Assembly: GCF_030503895.2 (NCBI RefSeq)
Contig: NZ_CP129970.2
Span: forward strand, 746,001 to 810,000
Reading direction: 5' to 3'
Length of the DNA: 64,000 bases
From: Marivirga arenosa
Lineage (GTDB): Bacteria > Bacteroidota > Bacteroidia > Cytophagales > Cyclobacteriaceae
This document shows, one piece after another, positions 63,844 through 64,000 of this stretch. Position 1 is the first letter of the stretch, and the number at the start of each line of letters is the position of its first letter. A program made the position numbers and the translations under genes. The notes under the pieces are model-generated. The model was given only the letters and a program-made list of their open reading frames with translations, did not search any database and was not told where the DNA came from.

Positions 63844-64000
63844 TTTCAATTTTTGATATTCATGATCATATAGACATGAATGAATTATTTACATAAACTC
63901 CTAAAAATTTAAAAGCACTGCTTATGGCCATCCAAGGCTTACTCATGTAGGTCACAACAGAAAAATATATTGATCTTATATGCTAGAAAAGTTTCAAAGG

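Overview
The window is AT-rich chromosomal DNA from a member of the Bacteroidota, most likely the Cytophagales (a Marivirga-like marine gliding bacterium is my guess; that level is inference). The signs are TonB-dependent receptors with an N-terminal carboxypeptidase-regulatory-like domain, BatA-domain and DUF4199 proteins, FAS1 lipoproteins, DPP IV, a MnmE ending in FCIGK, many signal peptides ending in AQ, no obvious Shine-Dalgarno sequences, and several TAnnTTTG boxes of the Bacteroidota -7 type. I see no rRNA, tRNA, CRISPR array, IS element, transposase or integrase.

Layout. 1-3.8 kb: end of ribosome recycling factor (frr), FMN reductase, YceI protein, purine nucleoside phosphorylase, macro-domain protein and two small unknowns. 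3.8-7.9 kb: a MacAB/TolC-like export operon (adaptor, FtsX-type permease, TolC) with no ATPase gene. 8.1-14.6 kb: a methyltransferase facing a tight five-gene operon (BatA-domain protein, dihydroorotase-like protein without metal ligands, DUF4199 protein, two family 2 glycosyltransferases). 14.8-23.6 kb: TonB receptor, FAS1 lipoprotein, DPP IV and MATE exporter, with three clear terminators. 23.7-26.8 kb: AidB-like acyl-CoA dehydrogenase, agmatine-deiminase-like enzyme and a STAS-like protein. 27.0-30.7 kb: a three-gene envelope operon with MORN repeats.

30.7-34.6 kb: the most unusual part. A broken second copy of the last ~40 codons of mnmE lies at 30755-30890, in the same orientation as the intact mnmE tail 2.4 kb away, and the two tails bracket three tightly overlapping genes for secreted or envelope proteins. 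The 3' end of mnmE/thdF is a known integration site (SGI1-type islands), so this looks like a relict of integration at mnmE.

34.7-51.4 kb: aldo/keto reductase, two AI-2E-family permeases around an AsmA-like protein and a GH113-like glycosidase, ruvC, polA, an amidohydrolase lipoprotein facing a glycosidase-like lipoprotein, a purC-STAS-rnz-yhhQ run, and an outer-membrane protein. 51.5-58.8 kb: a metal/sulfur stress region with a CopA-like ATPase, a 49-residue protein, an ArsR-type and a Crp/Fnr-type regulator (both cysteine-rich), a CstB-like persulfide dioxygenase-rhodanese fusion behind a GTAAC-N4-GTTAC palindrome, and an OprD-like porin. 58.8-64 kb: an orphan TPR histidine kinase, a second TonB receptor and a TPR protein, then about 290 bases without a gene.

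All family assignments come from reading motifs in the translations; no search was run.
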